Below the pieces are notes generated by a model that ran no database searches, was not told the origin of the DNA, and saw only the letters and a program-made list of their open reading frames with translations. Both the position numbers and the translations under genes were made by a program. A stretch of DNA of 64,000 nt, taken from the NCBI GenBank assembly GCA_023666705.1, contig JAMPBO010000003.1, positions 1 to 64,000 of the forward strand, read 5' to 3'. This document shows positions 27,659 through 36,062 of this stretch, piece after piece. The stretch is from Bacteroides sp. (lineage in GTDB: Bacteria > Bacillota > Clostridia > Lachnospirales > Lachnospiraceae). Numbering within the stretch: position 1 is the stretch's first letter; every line of letters starts with the position of its first letter.

Positions 27659-28906
27659 TCAGGCAGTAAAATATGCCTCTATGAGTCTGGTAAGCTCCAT
27701 ATAATCATTTTTGTGTATCAGTTCATTTGCAGAATGCATGGCAAGCATTGGTATTCCAATATCTGCTGATTTCACGGGGATGTAAGAGGATAAAATCGGA
27801 CCTAAGGTTTGACCGCCTGCCATTCCCGAACGGTTTGCCTGACGCTGCAGCTTTATGCCGCTATTTTTGCACAGGGCGGAAATTACGGCACCTGCTTCAC
27901 TGTCTGTCACATACCTTTGGGAGGCACTGCTTTTTAAAACGATACCATCACCTAAAATTACGGTATTTGTCACATCACTTTTTTCTGTATAATTTGGATG
28001 GGTTGCATGGGCAACATCGATGGAAAGCGTAAAGGTACTTGCTTGTTCTGGTTTTCCACCGTTTATTTTTTCAATTAGTTCTTTTAAAAGAATGGAGTCT
28101 GCACCCTGCTTGGAGCGGCTTCCAATTTCCTCGTTATCAAAAAATGCGGCAACGGCAGTACAATTTGGATTCCCGCATGTCAAAAGGGCATGGCAAAGAG
28201 CACTTACCGAGGAAATATTGTCAATTCTCGGAGAAATAAGAAGCTCATCGTTTATTCCCGCAAATTCAGGTTTCCCATATACATAAAGGTATAGGTCGTA
28301 GTCTAAAATTGCTTCGGGTGCAATATGCTCCCTGCCGGCAATATAGTCAAGGAGTGGATTTGCATTTTCGTCATCGGAAAAAGAGGAGAGAAGTCCTGCT
28401 ATCGGTATCAGCTCCTTTTGCACATCCGTTTCTGTAGTTTTCTTGTTTCGTGCTAAATGTGGTGCCAAATTTGGTATTACAAAAAGTGGTTTTTCAGAGT
28501 CAAAGAGGCGGACTTTAGGCGAAAATACGGTTTCACCTGCGAGCACGAGCTTTCCTGCCAGACCGAGGGGTCTGTCGAACCAGCTTGCGGTTATGAGACC
28601 ACCATATGGCTCCGTATTTACCTGAAGATATCCATTTTTTCGTATGATTGGATTTGGCTTGAGCTTGAGCATCGGAAAATCTGTGTGTGCCGCAGCAATA
28701 CGTATATTGGAGCTTCGTTGATTATAAATAAAAGCCACAAGCATGGAAGAATAAGGGGACAGCATATATTTTCCACCGTCCGTAAGGTTAAATCCGCTAT
28801 CTGCATCAAGGCTGATAAATCCGTTTTTGGAAAGAAGCTTTTTACATTCGTCAACGACATGAAACTGCGTTTTTCCTTTTTCAAGAAGCTTAATAAAATT
28901 TTCCAT
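27659..28906 (-). CDS. M18 family aminopeptidase
   Basis: 415 residues. Two-metal aminopeptidase of the aspartyl-aminopeptidase (ApeB/M18) family, releasing N-terminal acidic or neutral residues from peptides in the cytosol. Metal and catalytic motifs: AAAHTDFPMLKLKP, TEPYGGLITASWFDRPLGLAGK, SPRIDNISSV, FFDNEEIGSRSKQGADS, SIDVAHATHPNY and GIPMLAMHSANELI. Single gene, convergent with the GDPD gene, with no terminator visible in the 27-base gap. Confidence 0.93.
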   Translation of the reverse strand: MENFIKLLEKGKTQFHVVDECKKLLSKNGFISLDADSGFNLTDGGKYMLSPYSSMLVAFIYNQRSSNIRIAAAHTDFPMLKLKPNPIIRKNGYLQVNTEPYGGLITASWFDRPLGLAGKLVLAGETVFSPKVRLFDSEKPLFVIPNLAPHLARNKKTTETDVQKELIPIAGLLSSFSDDENANPLLDYIAGREHIAPEAILDYDLYLYVYGKPEFAGINDELLISPRIDNISSVSALCHALLTCGNPNCTAVAAFFDNEEIGSRSKQGADSILLKELIEKINGGKPEQASTFTLSIDVAHATHPNYTEKSDVTNTVILGDGIVLKSSASQRYVTDSEAGAVISALCKNSGIKLQRQANRSGMAGGQTLGPILSSYIPVKSADIGIPMLAMHSANELIHKNDYMELTRLIEAYFTA

Positions 28907-28981
28907 GTTATACCTGCTTTTTTGTTTATTGTATTCAAATGATAGATTGAATGTGGAAATGCTTTTTCAAAACTATCTTTA

Positions 28982-29701
28982 TTATTGGTTTCTGAGACAC
29001 CGCTTTATAAAATCATAAATGGTCTGCGTTGTTTTTTCATCGTAATGGAGACCATCGTATGTAGTATACCCGTTTGTTGTCAAAAAAGTATAAGTATCAA
29101 TTATTTTTATGCCGGAGCCGTTCAGTCCCTCGAGCATTTTCGTGTTAAAGCTTTCCACTGCGGCATTTGTGACAGGATAGCCTATGCTTGCACATTTTGC
29201 ATCATCCACAGGGTTTACAAGCATGTAGTATACCTCGGCGTCACAGCTTGTGTTAAGCTGGGTGAGAGCCTGAACATAGCCGTCATTTCCAACGCCTACA
29301 TCATTTACACCCAGACCGACAATAATCCGCGTATTGTTGTCTGCGTTTGCCATGATGTCACTCATATGGCTATTTAAATAATAAAGCCCCACGCCATTTT
29401 CGCAAAAAAATGAATCAGATGCACTTTTACATTCTGACATGGCGACATATCTTGAATCACCGACAAATATGTAAGTATGGGTATCCGGCACTTCCGTATC
29501 CTCCCCGGCTAAATCGTCTGAAATGTTAAAATCAGCATTTGTTGTTAAAATTAAATCACTGTAATCAGCATCTTTTGTTGTTACCGCATCTTCAGCTGTC
29601 TTGCGGTTATCTTCATAGCTTTTATAGAGTAAAACCTCTGTAGTGCCAAGTAAAAGAAAAACAATCAGCAGAAAAATCCATATTACATTGTCTGATTTCA
29701 T
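28982..29701 (-). CDS. Membrane-anchored SGNH/GDSL-like hydrolase
   Basis: 239 residues from ATG 29699-29701 (protein MKSDNVIWIF), which has GGAG 8 bases upstream; an in-frame GTG at 29710 overlaps that site. One N-terminal membrane segment (about 6-25) and a linker lead to an SGNH-type domain: block I FVGDSRYVAM (Ser nucleophile), a block III-like GLGVNDVG, and DGLHY with the expected Asp and His near the C-terminus. The enzyme probably acts outside the membrane on acylated or acetylated wall or carbohydrate substrates (inference). Confidence 0.85.
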   Translation of the reverse strand: MKSDNVIWIFLLIVFLLLGTTEVLLYKSYEDNRKTAEDAVTTKDADYSDLILTTNADFNISDDLAGEDTEVPDTHTYIFVGDSRYVAMSECKSASDSFFCENGVGLYYLNSHMSDIMANADNNTRIIVGLGVNDVGVGNDGYVQALTQLNTSCDAEVYYMLVNPVDDAKCASIGYPVTNAAVESFNTKMLEGLNGSGIKIIDTYTFLTTNGYTTYDGLHYDEKTTQTIYDFIKRCLRNQ

Positions 29702-29725
29702 AGCTGGCACTCCGATCTTTTTATT

Positions 29726-29763
29726 TAAGCAGGGAGTCCGCCAACAGCGGCAGTCCCTGCTTA
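29726..29763 (-). terminator. Hairpin downstream of the ABC permease gene
   Basis: Ten-base arms (29726-29735 with 29754-29763, TAAGCAGGGA type) with an inner CCGC/GCGG stem. It follows the ABC operon on the minus strand. There is no T-run after it in that direction, so efficiency is uncertain. Confidence 0.6.
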
Positions 29764-29824
29764 GTGCCTAGTATATCATATATGGTTTGAAAAGTTAAGA
29801 GATAAGTTGTGGGATATGTCCTTT

Positions 29825-32221
29825 TTATTCGTTTGCCTTAAGGCTTGTTACCATGTCTATCGTTTTTACTTTTCTTGCAAGCATCATATTTACAATATAG
29901 GTAACGATAAATGTTCCAGCTGCTCCTGCTATATATGTAACAGGATTTATATGTACCAGCATATCAAAGTTGTCACCGATTGCCATTTTAAATATAAGCA
30001 CCGTCATCATGTAGCCAAATGGCATTCCGAGCAAAATTGCGACAATTCCGATCCATATGTTCTGCATTACATATATTTTCTTTATCTTTTTCGCCCGAAA
30101 TCCCAGCACCTTCATTGTGGCAAACTGATACTGCTTTTCGGAGAAGGAGAGTATGCCGAGATTGTAAATGATTACCACTGCAAGTATCACAGATACGCCG
30201 ATTAACAATCCGACAAGCATGTTCATCATATCAATCATGGACAGTGTTCCTGTTTTCAGCTCCGCCTTATTTTGAATGATGGATACGCCCGGTATACTTT
30301 TTACACCGTCAAGGTCAGCATTTGTGTAAACGGCATCAGGCTTGTAATCTATGCCAAGCTCCTTTGCATATTCCCTTGTTATGCCAAAGCTTTGCCCCTG
30401 GGGTTCCTTGTAGGTTCCGATAATCTCCGTTTTGTATTCCTCATCCTCCCCATAAACGCTCCATGTGACGGTATCGCCCTGTTTCAGTCCAAGGTTATCT
30501 GCCAGCTTTTCGGAAAGATATATGCCGCCATCGGATATCGTTATGTGCTGTGCCTTATGACCCGTATACCTTACAAGTCCATCGGAATCGTTTATAACAA
30601 GTCGCTGCGTGCTTTTTTCCCCATCAGGGGAGGTATATTCGATTGCAAGGGTCATGCTTGTGGCATCCCCATATTTATCATATATGTTTTCTAAATCCTC
30701 ATCGGATATTCCTGATTCCAGTGAAAGCTTATAGCCAAACTGATATAGCTTTTCAAACTGCCAGTCTATAAAAAATTTCATTGTGTCCCTCATGCCAAAC
30801 GCACACACAATCAGCATGGTGCAGCCGACAATTCCAGCAATTCCCGTAGCCGTTCTTCCCTTATTTCTCTTTATATCCCTAAGATTCCATCTGACATCGA
30901 CTGGGAATTTTTTTGTGAGTCCTCTTGACGGCTTCACCTCGCCCGCCTTAACCTTAGGAACCTCAAGCCGGAGTGCTTCACTGGCAGGCTCACTCAAAAC
31001 TTTGCGGCAGGTAAGATAAGTCACAAATGTAATCAGTGCCACAACTCCGCAGGCGACAACATATACAACAGGAAGCGTCTTTACCCTCATGTCAGGCATT
31101 TCAAACATTTCCACCTGCATACTGATAAAGAAGTTTCCGATTAAAAGCCTTCCTAAGACAATTCCCAAAGCTGCAGCCAAAAGACTTATGAAAAAGCCAT
31201 AGCTGATGTAATGCCACTGAATCTTTCTTCTTTTGATTCCGAGTGCCTTCAGCGTTCCTATCTGTGTCCTCTGTTTTTTTACAAAGCGGTGCATGGTAGT
31301 AACGACAGAAAGAATTGCAATGAACAAAAACAACAGCGTGAACACGCTTGAGTAGGTTTTGCCCTCGTCAACCTCACTCTGGTATTCTGCTACGGATATG
31401 TTTGCATCTCTGTCTGTCACCGCTGTGGCTGTTTTTATTTTATTTTGGATATCCGACTTGACAGTCTCTAAGTCTGCATCATCCTCCACATCAACATAGA
31501 CATTTGTAAATATATAGTGCTCCGCCGGGTCAAACTCAGGCAGAGCCATATCAAACACTTCATCTGTGACATCATTTACCGATATATCCAGTTCACTGGC
31601 AATTTCTTTCTTTGCCTCATCAATCATGAATTGCTGTGGAAACATATCCATCGGCATATATGCAAAGCCATAGTCCTCATGGGTAGGGAATATTGCCGAC
31701 TCATCCTTGATGCTATATACATGGTCGGGCGTATTGACAAGTCCCAATATTTTTCCTGTGATTTCATAATCGTTATATGTAAGCGTAATTTCATCGCCAA
31801 CCTTAACCCCTATATTTTCCGCAAGATAGCTGTCAAACCAAAAGCCCTTTTTGTCAGGAGCAAAGCTCTCGCCGTCCACTACATGCATAACTGATATTTC
31901 GTTTGTTTCTATAAAGTTCGCTTCGATGTCAACATTGTCAAAACTATTTAAGCTCGTATTGATCACAAGTGCCCGCTCTGCATTTTTCACGCCGTCAAGC
32001 TCACGGATTTCCTTCATGGCATCATCGTCAAAGTTTTCTCCCATAAGCCACAGGTCCTGAAGATTATTTTTTTCATAATACCGGTTTGCACTGTCCTCCA
32101 TACCGTCCATATAGGCATGTATTCCTGAAAAAGCAAGCACTCCGAGAAACGCCATAAGAAAAATGGTAATAAATGAGGACAGATTATTTTTTATATCCCG
32201 CATTGCCTTACGCTTTAGCAT
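29825..32221 (-). CDS. ABC transporter permease (FtsX/MacB type, 8-10 TM)
   Basis: 798 residues from ATG 32221. First membrane helix at about 15-37, a large extracytoplasmic domain (about 40-265), a three-helix FtsX block (about 270-400), another helix near 440, a second extracytoplasmic domain, and a final three-helix FtsX block (about 680-785). This duplicated layout is that of permeases working as two-FtsX-domain proteins with one ATPase partner, for example in peptide or lipid export or extraction. The ATG overlaps the stop of the ATPase gene by one base (TAATG). Confidence 0.92.
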   Translation of the reverse strand: MLKRKAMRDIKNNLSSFITIFLMAFLGVLAFSGIHAYMDGMEDSANRYYEKNNLQDLWLMGENFDDDAMKEIRELDGVKNAERALVINTSLNSFDNVDIEANFIETNEISVMHVVDGESFAPDKKGFWFDSYLAENIGVKVGDEITLTYNDYEITGKILGLVNTPDHVYSIKDESAIFPTHEDYGFAYMPMDMFPQQFMIDEAKKEIASELDISVNDVTDEVFDMALPEFDPAEHYIFTNVYVDVEDDADLETVKSDIQNKIKTATAVTDRDANISVAEYQSEVDEGKTYSSVFTLLFLFIAILSVVTTMHRFVKKQRTQIGTLKALGIKRRKIQWHYISYGFFISLLAAALGIVLGRLLIGNFFISMQVEMFEMPDMRVKTLPVVYVVACGVVALITFVTYLTCRKVLSEPASEALRLEVPKVKAGEVKPSRGLTKKFPVDVRWNLRDIKRNKGRTATGIAGIVGCTMLIVCAFGMRDTMKFFIDWQFEKLYQFGYKLSLESGISDEDLENIYDKYGDATSMTLAIEYTSPDGEKSTQRLVINDSDGLVRYTGHKAQHITISDGGIYLSEKLADNLGLKQGDTVTWSVYGEDEEYKTEIIGTYKEPQGQSFGITREYAKELGIDYKPDAVYTNADLDGVKSIPGVSIIQNKAELKTGTLSMIDMMNMLVGLLIGVSVILAVVIIYNLGILSFSEKQYQFATMKVLGFRAKKIKKIYVMQNIWIGIVAILLGMPFGYMMTVLIFKMAIGDNFDMLVHINPVTYIAGAAGTFIVTYIVNMMLARKVKTIDMVTSLKANE

Positions 32222-32925
32222 TACCACTCCACCTCCTCAATACTCTTAGGAGCTTCATTTTGGACAACGGATTTAATTTTGCCGTTTTTAACCCGTATTA
32301 CCGTGTCGGCAATGTCCGCAAAAAGGCTGTTATGGGTTACGATAATAACCGTGTTCCCTTCATTTTTGCACTGCTCCATAAGGAGCTTTAATACATCAAC
32401 ACCCGTTGCCGAGTCAAGGGCTCCCGTAGGTTCATCGCAAAGAAGTACCTTTGGGTTTTTGGCAACTGCCCTTGCAATGGAAACTCTTTGTTGCTCGCCG
32501 CCTGAAAGCTGGTTCGGAAATTTATTTTCGTGCTCGGAAAGACCGACCTTTTCGAGTGCTATATGGGAATCTATGGGATTTTCCACAATATCCTTTACAA
32601 GCTCCACATTTTCCAAAACCGTAAGTGTCGGGAGAATGTTATAAAACTGGAATATAAATCCAACGGAGCCTGCACGGTAATCGCTTAATTTATCCTCCGA
32701 ATACTTTGATATGTCCTCGCCGTCCACAATCACCTGTCCCGCTGTAGGAATATCCATTCCTCCAATAAGATTAAGCAGTGTGGATTTGCCTGCACCTGAA
32801 GGTCCTAATATCACCACAAACTTTCCCTTTTCAATTTCAAGGTCTACACCATCTAATGCGTTAAATTCTTTTTCGCCTGTGCGGTATGTTTTTTTGACAT
32901 TTTTTAGCTCTACGATTTTATTCAT
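32221..32925 (-). CDS. ABC transporter ATP-binding protein (MacB/LolD family)
   Basis: 234 residues, cytosolic ATPase partner of the FtsX-type permease. Walker A GPSGAGKST, Q-loop GFIFQFYNILPTL, signature LSGGEQQRVSIARA, Walker B VLLCDEPTGALD and the H-loop VTHN. The family couples ATP hydrolysis to mechanical motion of the permease rather than classical import. AGGAG lies 7 bases before the ATG. The operon is preceded by a complex promoter/leader at 32966-33088. Confidence 0.95.
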   Translation of the reverse strand: MNKIVELKNVKKTYRTGEKEFNALDGVDLEIEKGKFVVILGPSGAGKSTLLNLIGGMDIPTAGQVIVDGEDISKYSEDKLSDYRAGSVGFIFQFYNILPTLTVLENVELVKDIVENPIDSHIALEKVGLSEHENKFPNQLSGGEQQRVSIARAVAKNPKVLLCDEPTGALDSATGVDVLKLLMEQCKNEGNTVIIVTHNSLFADIADTVIRVKNGKIKSVVQNEAPKSIEEVEW

Positions 32926-32965
32926 TGCAAATTCTCCTTTATCTGTTTTTTATTTTTAACTTCAT

Positions 32966-33088
32966 GTTAGCCATAACTAACTTAATGTTTAAAAAAATAA
33001 TGCGTCTGCACATTCTAAAAGGGCTATCAGCAAAGAATATTTGATAGCCCTTTTAGTATATCAAGCTTACAGTTAGTTGTCAATAACT
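32966..33088 (-). promoter_or_regulatory. Promoter, operator-like repeats and leader of the ABC operon
   Basis: On the minus strand TTGACA (complement of 33078-33083), 17 bases, TATACT (33055-33060) with TG one base before it: a near-ideal promoter with start near 33048. Two 16-base sites match GTTA-N8-TAAC at their ends: 32966-32981 in the leader and 33072-33087 covering the -35. This spacing of like sites suggests binding by one dimeric regulator (inference). The leader also holds a 5'-proximal hairpin (33015-33055) and, at 32996-33016, a short AATG/CATT-type stem followed by seven T on the minus strand. Confidence 0.65.
33015..33055. terminator. 15-bp perfect hairpin at the ABC operon transcription start
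   Basis: Arms CTAAAAGGGCTATCA and its exact complement (33015-33029 with 33041-33055, allowing for the 12-base loop). Read on the minus strand the predicted RNA begins inside the first arm, so the transcript would open with a GGGCTATCA stem followed by TTTT. It may protect the 5' end or act as an early attenuator; it also looks like a terminator for plus-strand traffic. Confidence 0.6.
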
Positions 33089-33214
33089 ATCGGCGTTCAA
33101 ATATCTTGCTTTTGTGAGTTTATAAATAATTTGGCTTGGTATGACGATATACTATATAGTTTATAAGATAGTTTGAAAAGGATTTCAAATCGGTTCTTCA
33201 AGGAGGAGTAAAAT

Positions 33215-33859
33215 ATGCATATTACAAGGGATAATTATTCTTATTACGCAAAAATGGTGCAGATGATGGGAAACAATGCAGACAGCGGTGACTCATTGTC
33301 TGATTGTGATTACGGTAATTTTTCATTGCGGTTTCAGCCTGTCAATATTAAGTTTTCTAAGCCTGACTGGAACAAGATTATGACGAAACGTGATAAGCCT
33401 GCAATGTCGGAGGAAGAATTTGAGGAGGCAATCAAGGAACTGGCAAGGAAAGAATTTTCCACAGGAAAAAGAGACGATGCCGCATACAGAAAATTATGTA
33501 TGCAGCATGGAGAAACCGTATCTCCTGACAGAAAAGCAATTTACGATGCCAGCATGAAAAAAACAGGCGGAAAAATGAATGCCGCATGTATGTTTTGGGA
33601 TGCAAAAGGAAATAAAACCCTCTCCTATAATCCTGAATCAAGAAATTGGAAAGCTATAAGTACCGATGAGGAATTTGCCAGGGCAAGGGAATTTACATCC
33701 ATATACAATGAGGAATTAGCCCGCCTACGTAAGGAATATGGCGAAAATGCAAAAGGAACCGTATCCTATCAGCAGATAAAGTCTGATTCTGCTATGGGAG
33801 GTAGCGTAACGTCTGCGGCAGAAAAAGGAATGGGGGATTCACTTGATTTACGGATATAG
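33215..33859 (+). CDS. Hypothetical protein
   Basis: 214 residues, family not recognised. Hydrophilic, no membrane segment or signal peptide, rich in Lys, Glu and Met. It begins MHITRDNYSYYAKMVQMMGNN and ends in a Ser/Ala/Gly-rich tail. Strong AAGGAGGAG ribosome binding site 8 bases before the ATG. A possible promoter TTGGCT (33131) - 18 bases - TATAGT (33155) lies upstream, divergent from the ABC operon. The gene may be regulated together with that operon because the two share the same intergenic region (inference). Confidence 0.75.
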   Translation: MHITRDNYSYYAKMVQMMGNNADSGDSLSDCDYGNFSLRFQPVNIKFSKPDWNKIMTKRDKPAMSEEEFEEAIKELARKEFSTGKRDDAAYRKLCMQHGETVSPDRKAIYDASMKKTGGKMNAACMFWDAKGNKTLSYNPESRNWKAISTDEEFARAREFTSIYNEELARLRKEYGENAKGTVSYQQIKSDSAMGGSVTSAAEKGMGDSLDLRI

Positions 33860-33927
33860 TTGTTCGGCAATTGCAAAGCTTCATATAAACAAATTAACGA
33901 TTTTTCATAAGCACATTCGCAAATAGT

Positions 33928-33956
33928 TTCCACTCTTAATTATTTTGTGTTATAAT
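33928..33956 (+). promoter_or_regulatory. Extended -10 promoter of the hydrogenase-like/HD-GYP gene
   Basis: TGTTATAAT (33948-33956) is an extended -10; TTCCAC at 33928 is a poor -35 at 17 bases. Predicted leader of about 130 bases contains a 7-bp stem TTCCTTA/TAAGGAA (34025-34051). I see no known riboswitch in it. Confidence 0.5.
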
Positions 33957-34094
33957 GTTACATTATGTTGTAGTCTGTCAATTGCCAAAGTGATTTACAG
34001 CAATAGACGATAACAGCTATTCCGTTCCTTATATTTATCGTTTGTAAGGAAAAATGATTACGGGAAGATAGGTTGCAGAAGGGAGAAACAAATA

Positions 34095-36062
34095 ATGAGT
34101 CAGTTGGTCTATACGAACGAAAAGTGCCAGGGGTGTAACCGTTGCATTTCGGTCTGTCCGGTTTTGACTGCCAATTATTCTGTCCAGTCGGGAAATGGAC
34201 AGCGGATAGAGGTACATAGTGAAAACTGTATCGCATGCGGAGCCTGCTTTGATGTTTGTGAGCATAAGGCCAGAGAATATTATGATGACACGGAGCAGTT
34301 TTTCCGTGATTTAGAGCGTGGGGAGCAGATATCTGTGCTGCTGGCACCCTCCTTTCAGGCAAATTATCCAGAGGAATATGCCTCCATACTGGGTGGCTTA
34401 AAGGCTTTAGGTGTGAATCGGATTATCAGTGTCAGCTTTGGTGCTGACATTACGACATGGGGATACATCAATTATATTGCGGAGCATAAGCTGGAGGGAG
34501 GAATTTCCCAGCCATGTCCTGCAGTGGTAAATTATATTGAGCACTATGCACCGGATTTGATACCGAAGCTGGTACCGGTTCATAGTCCGTTGCTTTGTAC
34601 GGCGATTTATGCGAAGAAATATATGCATATTACGGATAAGCTTGCATTTATTAGCCCGTGTATTGCAAAAAAGGTGGAGATTACCGACCCGAATACGCAT
34701 GGCTATGTGTCTTATAATCTGACTTTTCAGCATTTTATGGAATATGCAGGCAGGCATCATATTTTTGGAGAGGATGCTACCGATGAGATTGAATATGGGC
34801 TGGGCTCTGTTTACCCTATGCCGGGAGGACTGAAGGAAAATGTCTACTGGTTTTGTGGTGAGGAAGCACTGATACGGCAGGTAGAGGGAGAAAAACGGGC
34901 ATATGACTTTTTGGAGGATTACAGGAAACGGCTGGCAAGAGGGCAGCGGCTTCCGTTTATGGTTGATATTTTAAACTGTGACCGTGGCTGCCTTTATGGG
35001 ACAGGTATTGAGATGGCAAGAAATTATTCCGAGGATAATTTTTATAATCTTCAGGAAATCAGAAAGGGATGCAAGAAAAGTGAGGGCGAAAATCCGTTTT
35101 CTGCAAGACTGGCACCAAAGCAACGGTTAGAACAGTTGAACCGACAGTTCTCGGAATTGGATATCCGGGATTTTATGCGGAGCTATACCGATAAATCAAA
35201 CACCATTTCCCTGCGTGAACCGAGCGAGAAAGAGTTGGATGAAATTTTTATTCTCATGAACAAAACGGATTGGGAGAAAAGAAATATTAATTGCGGAGCT
35301 TGCGGATATGGAAATTGCCAGGAAATGGCAGCAGCAATTTTTAACGGAAGCAATGTACCGAAAAACTGCGTACATTTTATGAAAGATGAAATAAATGAAT
35401 TTTCCGTCCAGTTGAAGGAACAGAATGCGGAATTAAAGCGTGTCATTCAGGAAGAAAAAGAAGGGGAACTGTTCATTAATCAGGTAATACGTGCCTTTGC
35501 AAAAAGCATTGACCTTAAGGATCAGTATACAAAGGGGCATTCTTTCCGTGTGGCAGAATATGCAAAAATGATTGCCGAAAAAATGGGATACAGCGATAAA
35601 ACCCTTGAAAACGTATATTATATTGCATTGCTTCACGATATTGGAAAGGTTGTAATTCCTGAGAAAATTTTAAATAAGCCCGGCAAGCTGACGGACGACG
35701 AGTATGAAACAATAAAAAAGCACGCACAGTATGGATATGATATTCTCAAGGAAATTGACTGCCTGCCGAATCTGGCATTGGGAGCGGGGTATCACCACGA
35801 GCGTTTGGACGGAAAAGGATATCCAAATGGAAAGCAGGCGGAGGAAATTCCGCAGATTGCAAAAATTATTGCAGTTGCAGATACCTTTGATGCTATGTAT
35901 TCAACCCGTCCGTACAGGGTACGTATGCAGATGGATGACATTGTTACCGAGCTGAAGCGGGTTTCAGGAACCCAGTTGGATGCGGAAATTGTAGACGTCT
36001 TTTTGGGACTGATTATGGAGGGCACCTTTGAGGAGAATGCATTGGTAGGAGATATAGTATGA
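34095..36062 (+). CDS. Ferredoxin - [FeFe]-hydrogenase-like - HD-GYP fusion, probable redox/H2 sensor
   Basis: 655 residues, cytosolic. Order: two [4Fe-4S] motifs (C11/C14/C17/C21 and C45/C48/C51/C55); a [FeFe]-hydrogenase large-subunit-like domain (about 75-345); a cysteine motif of the Fe-S (omega) type, CGACGYGNC with a later Cys (400-425); a coiled coil (about 430-460); and an HD-GYP domain (about 465-640) with LLHDIGK and the full HHERLDGKGYP. In the hydrogenase domain QPCP (Cys141), SPC (Cys189) and NCDRGC (Cys295, Cys299) line up with the four H-cluster ligands, while the proton-relay Cys of TSCCP is Pro140. So a cofactor could bind but fast turnover is unlikely. HD-GYP domains hydrolyse cyclic di-GMP; H2 or redox control of cyclic dinucleotide level is the inferred role. 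The stop overlaps aroA by four bases. Confidence 0.85.
   Translation: MSQLVYTNEKCQGCNRCISVCPVLTANYSVQSGNGQRIEVHSENCIACGACFDVCEHKAREYYDDTEQFFRDLERGEQISVLLAPSFQANYPEEYASILGGLKALGVNRIISVSFGADITTWGYINYIAEHKLEGGISQPCPAVVNYIEHYAPDLIPKLVPVHSPLLCTAIYAKKYMHITDKLAFISPCIAKKVEITDPNTHGYVSYNLTFQHFMEYAGRHHIFGEDATDEIEYGLGSVYPMPGGLKENVYWFCGEEALIRQVEGEKRAYDFLEDYRKRLARGQRLPFMVDILNCDRGCLYGTGIEMARNYSEDNFYNLQEIRKGCKKSEGENPFSARLAPKQRLEQLNRQFSELDIRDFMRSYTDKSNTISLREPSEKELDEIFILMNKTDWEKRNINCGACGYGNCQEMAAAIFNGSNVPKNCVHFMKDEINEFSVQLKEQNAELKRVIQEEKEGELFINQVIRAFAKSIDLKDQYTKGHSFRVAEYAKMIAEKMGYSDKTLENVYYIALLHDIGKVVIPEKILNKPGKLTDDEYETIKKHAQYGYDILKEIDCLPNLALGAGYHHERLDGKGYPNGKQAEEIPQIAKIIAVADTFDAMYSTRPYRVRMQMDDIVTELKRVSGTQLDAEIVDVFLGLIMEGTFEENALVGDIV

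Noticed and set aside
30272-30694. 140-codon open frame on the plus strand within the ABC permease
   Set aside because: Antisense to a well supported membrane protein; composition is that of complemented hydrophobic codons.
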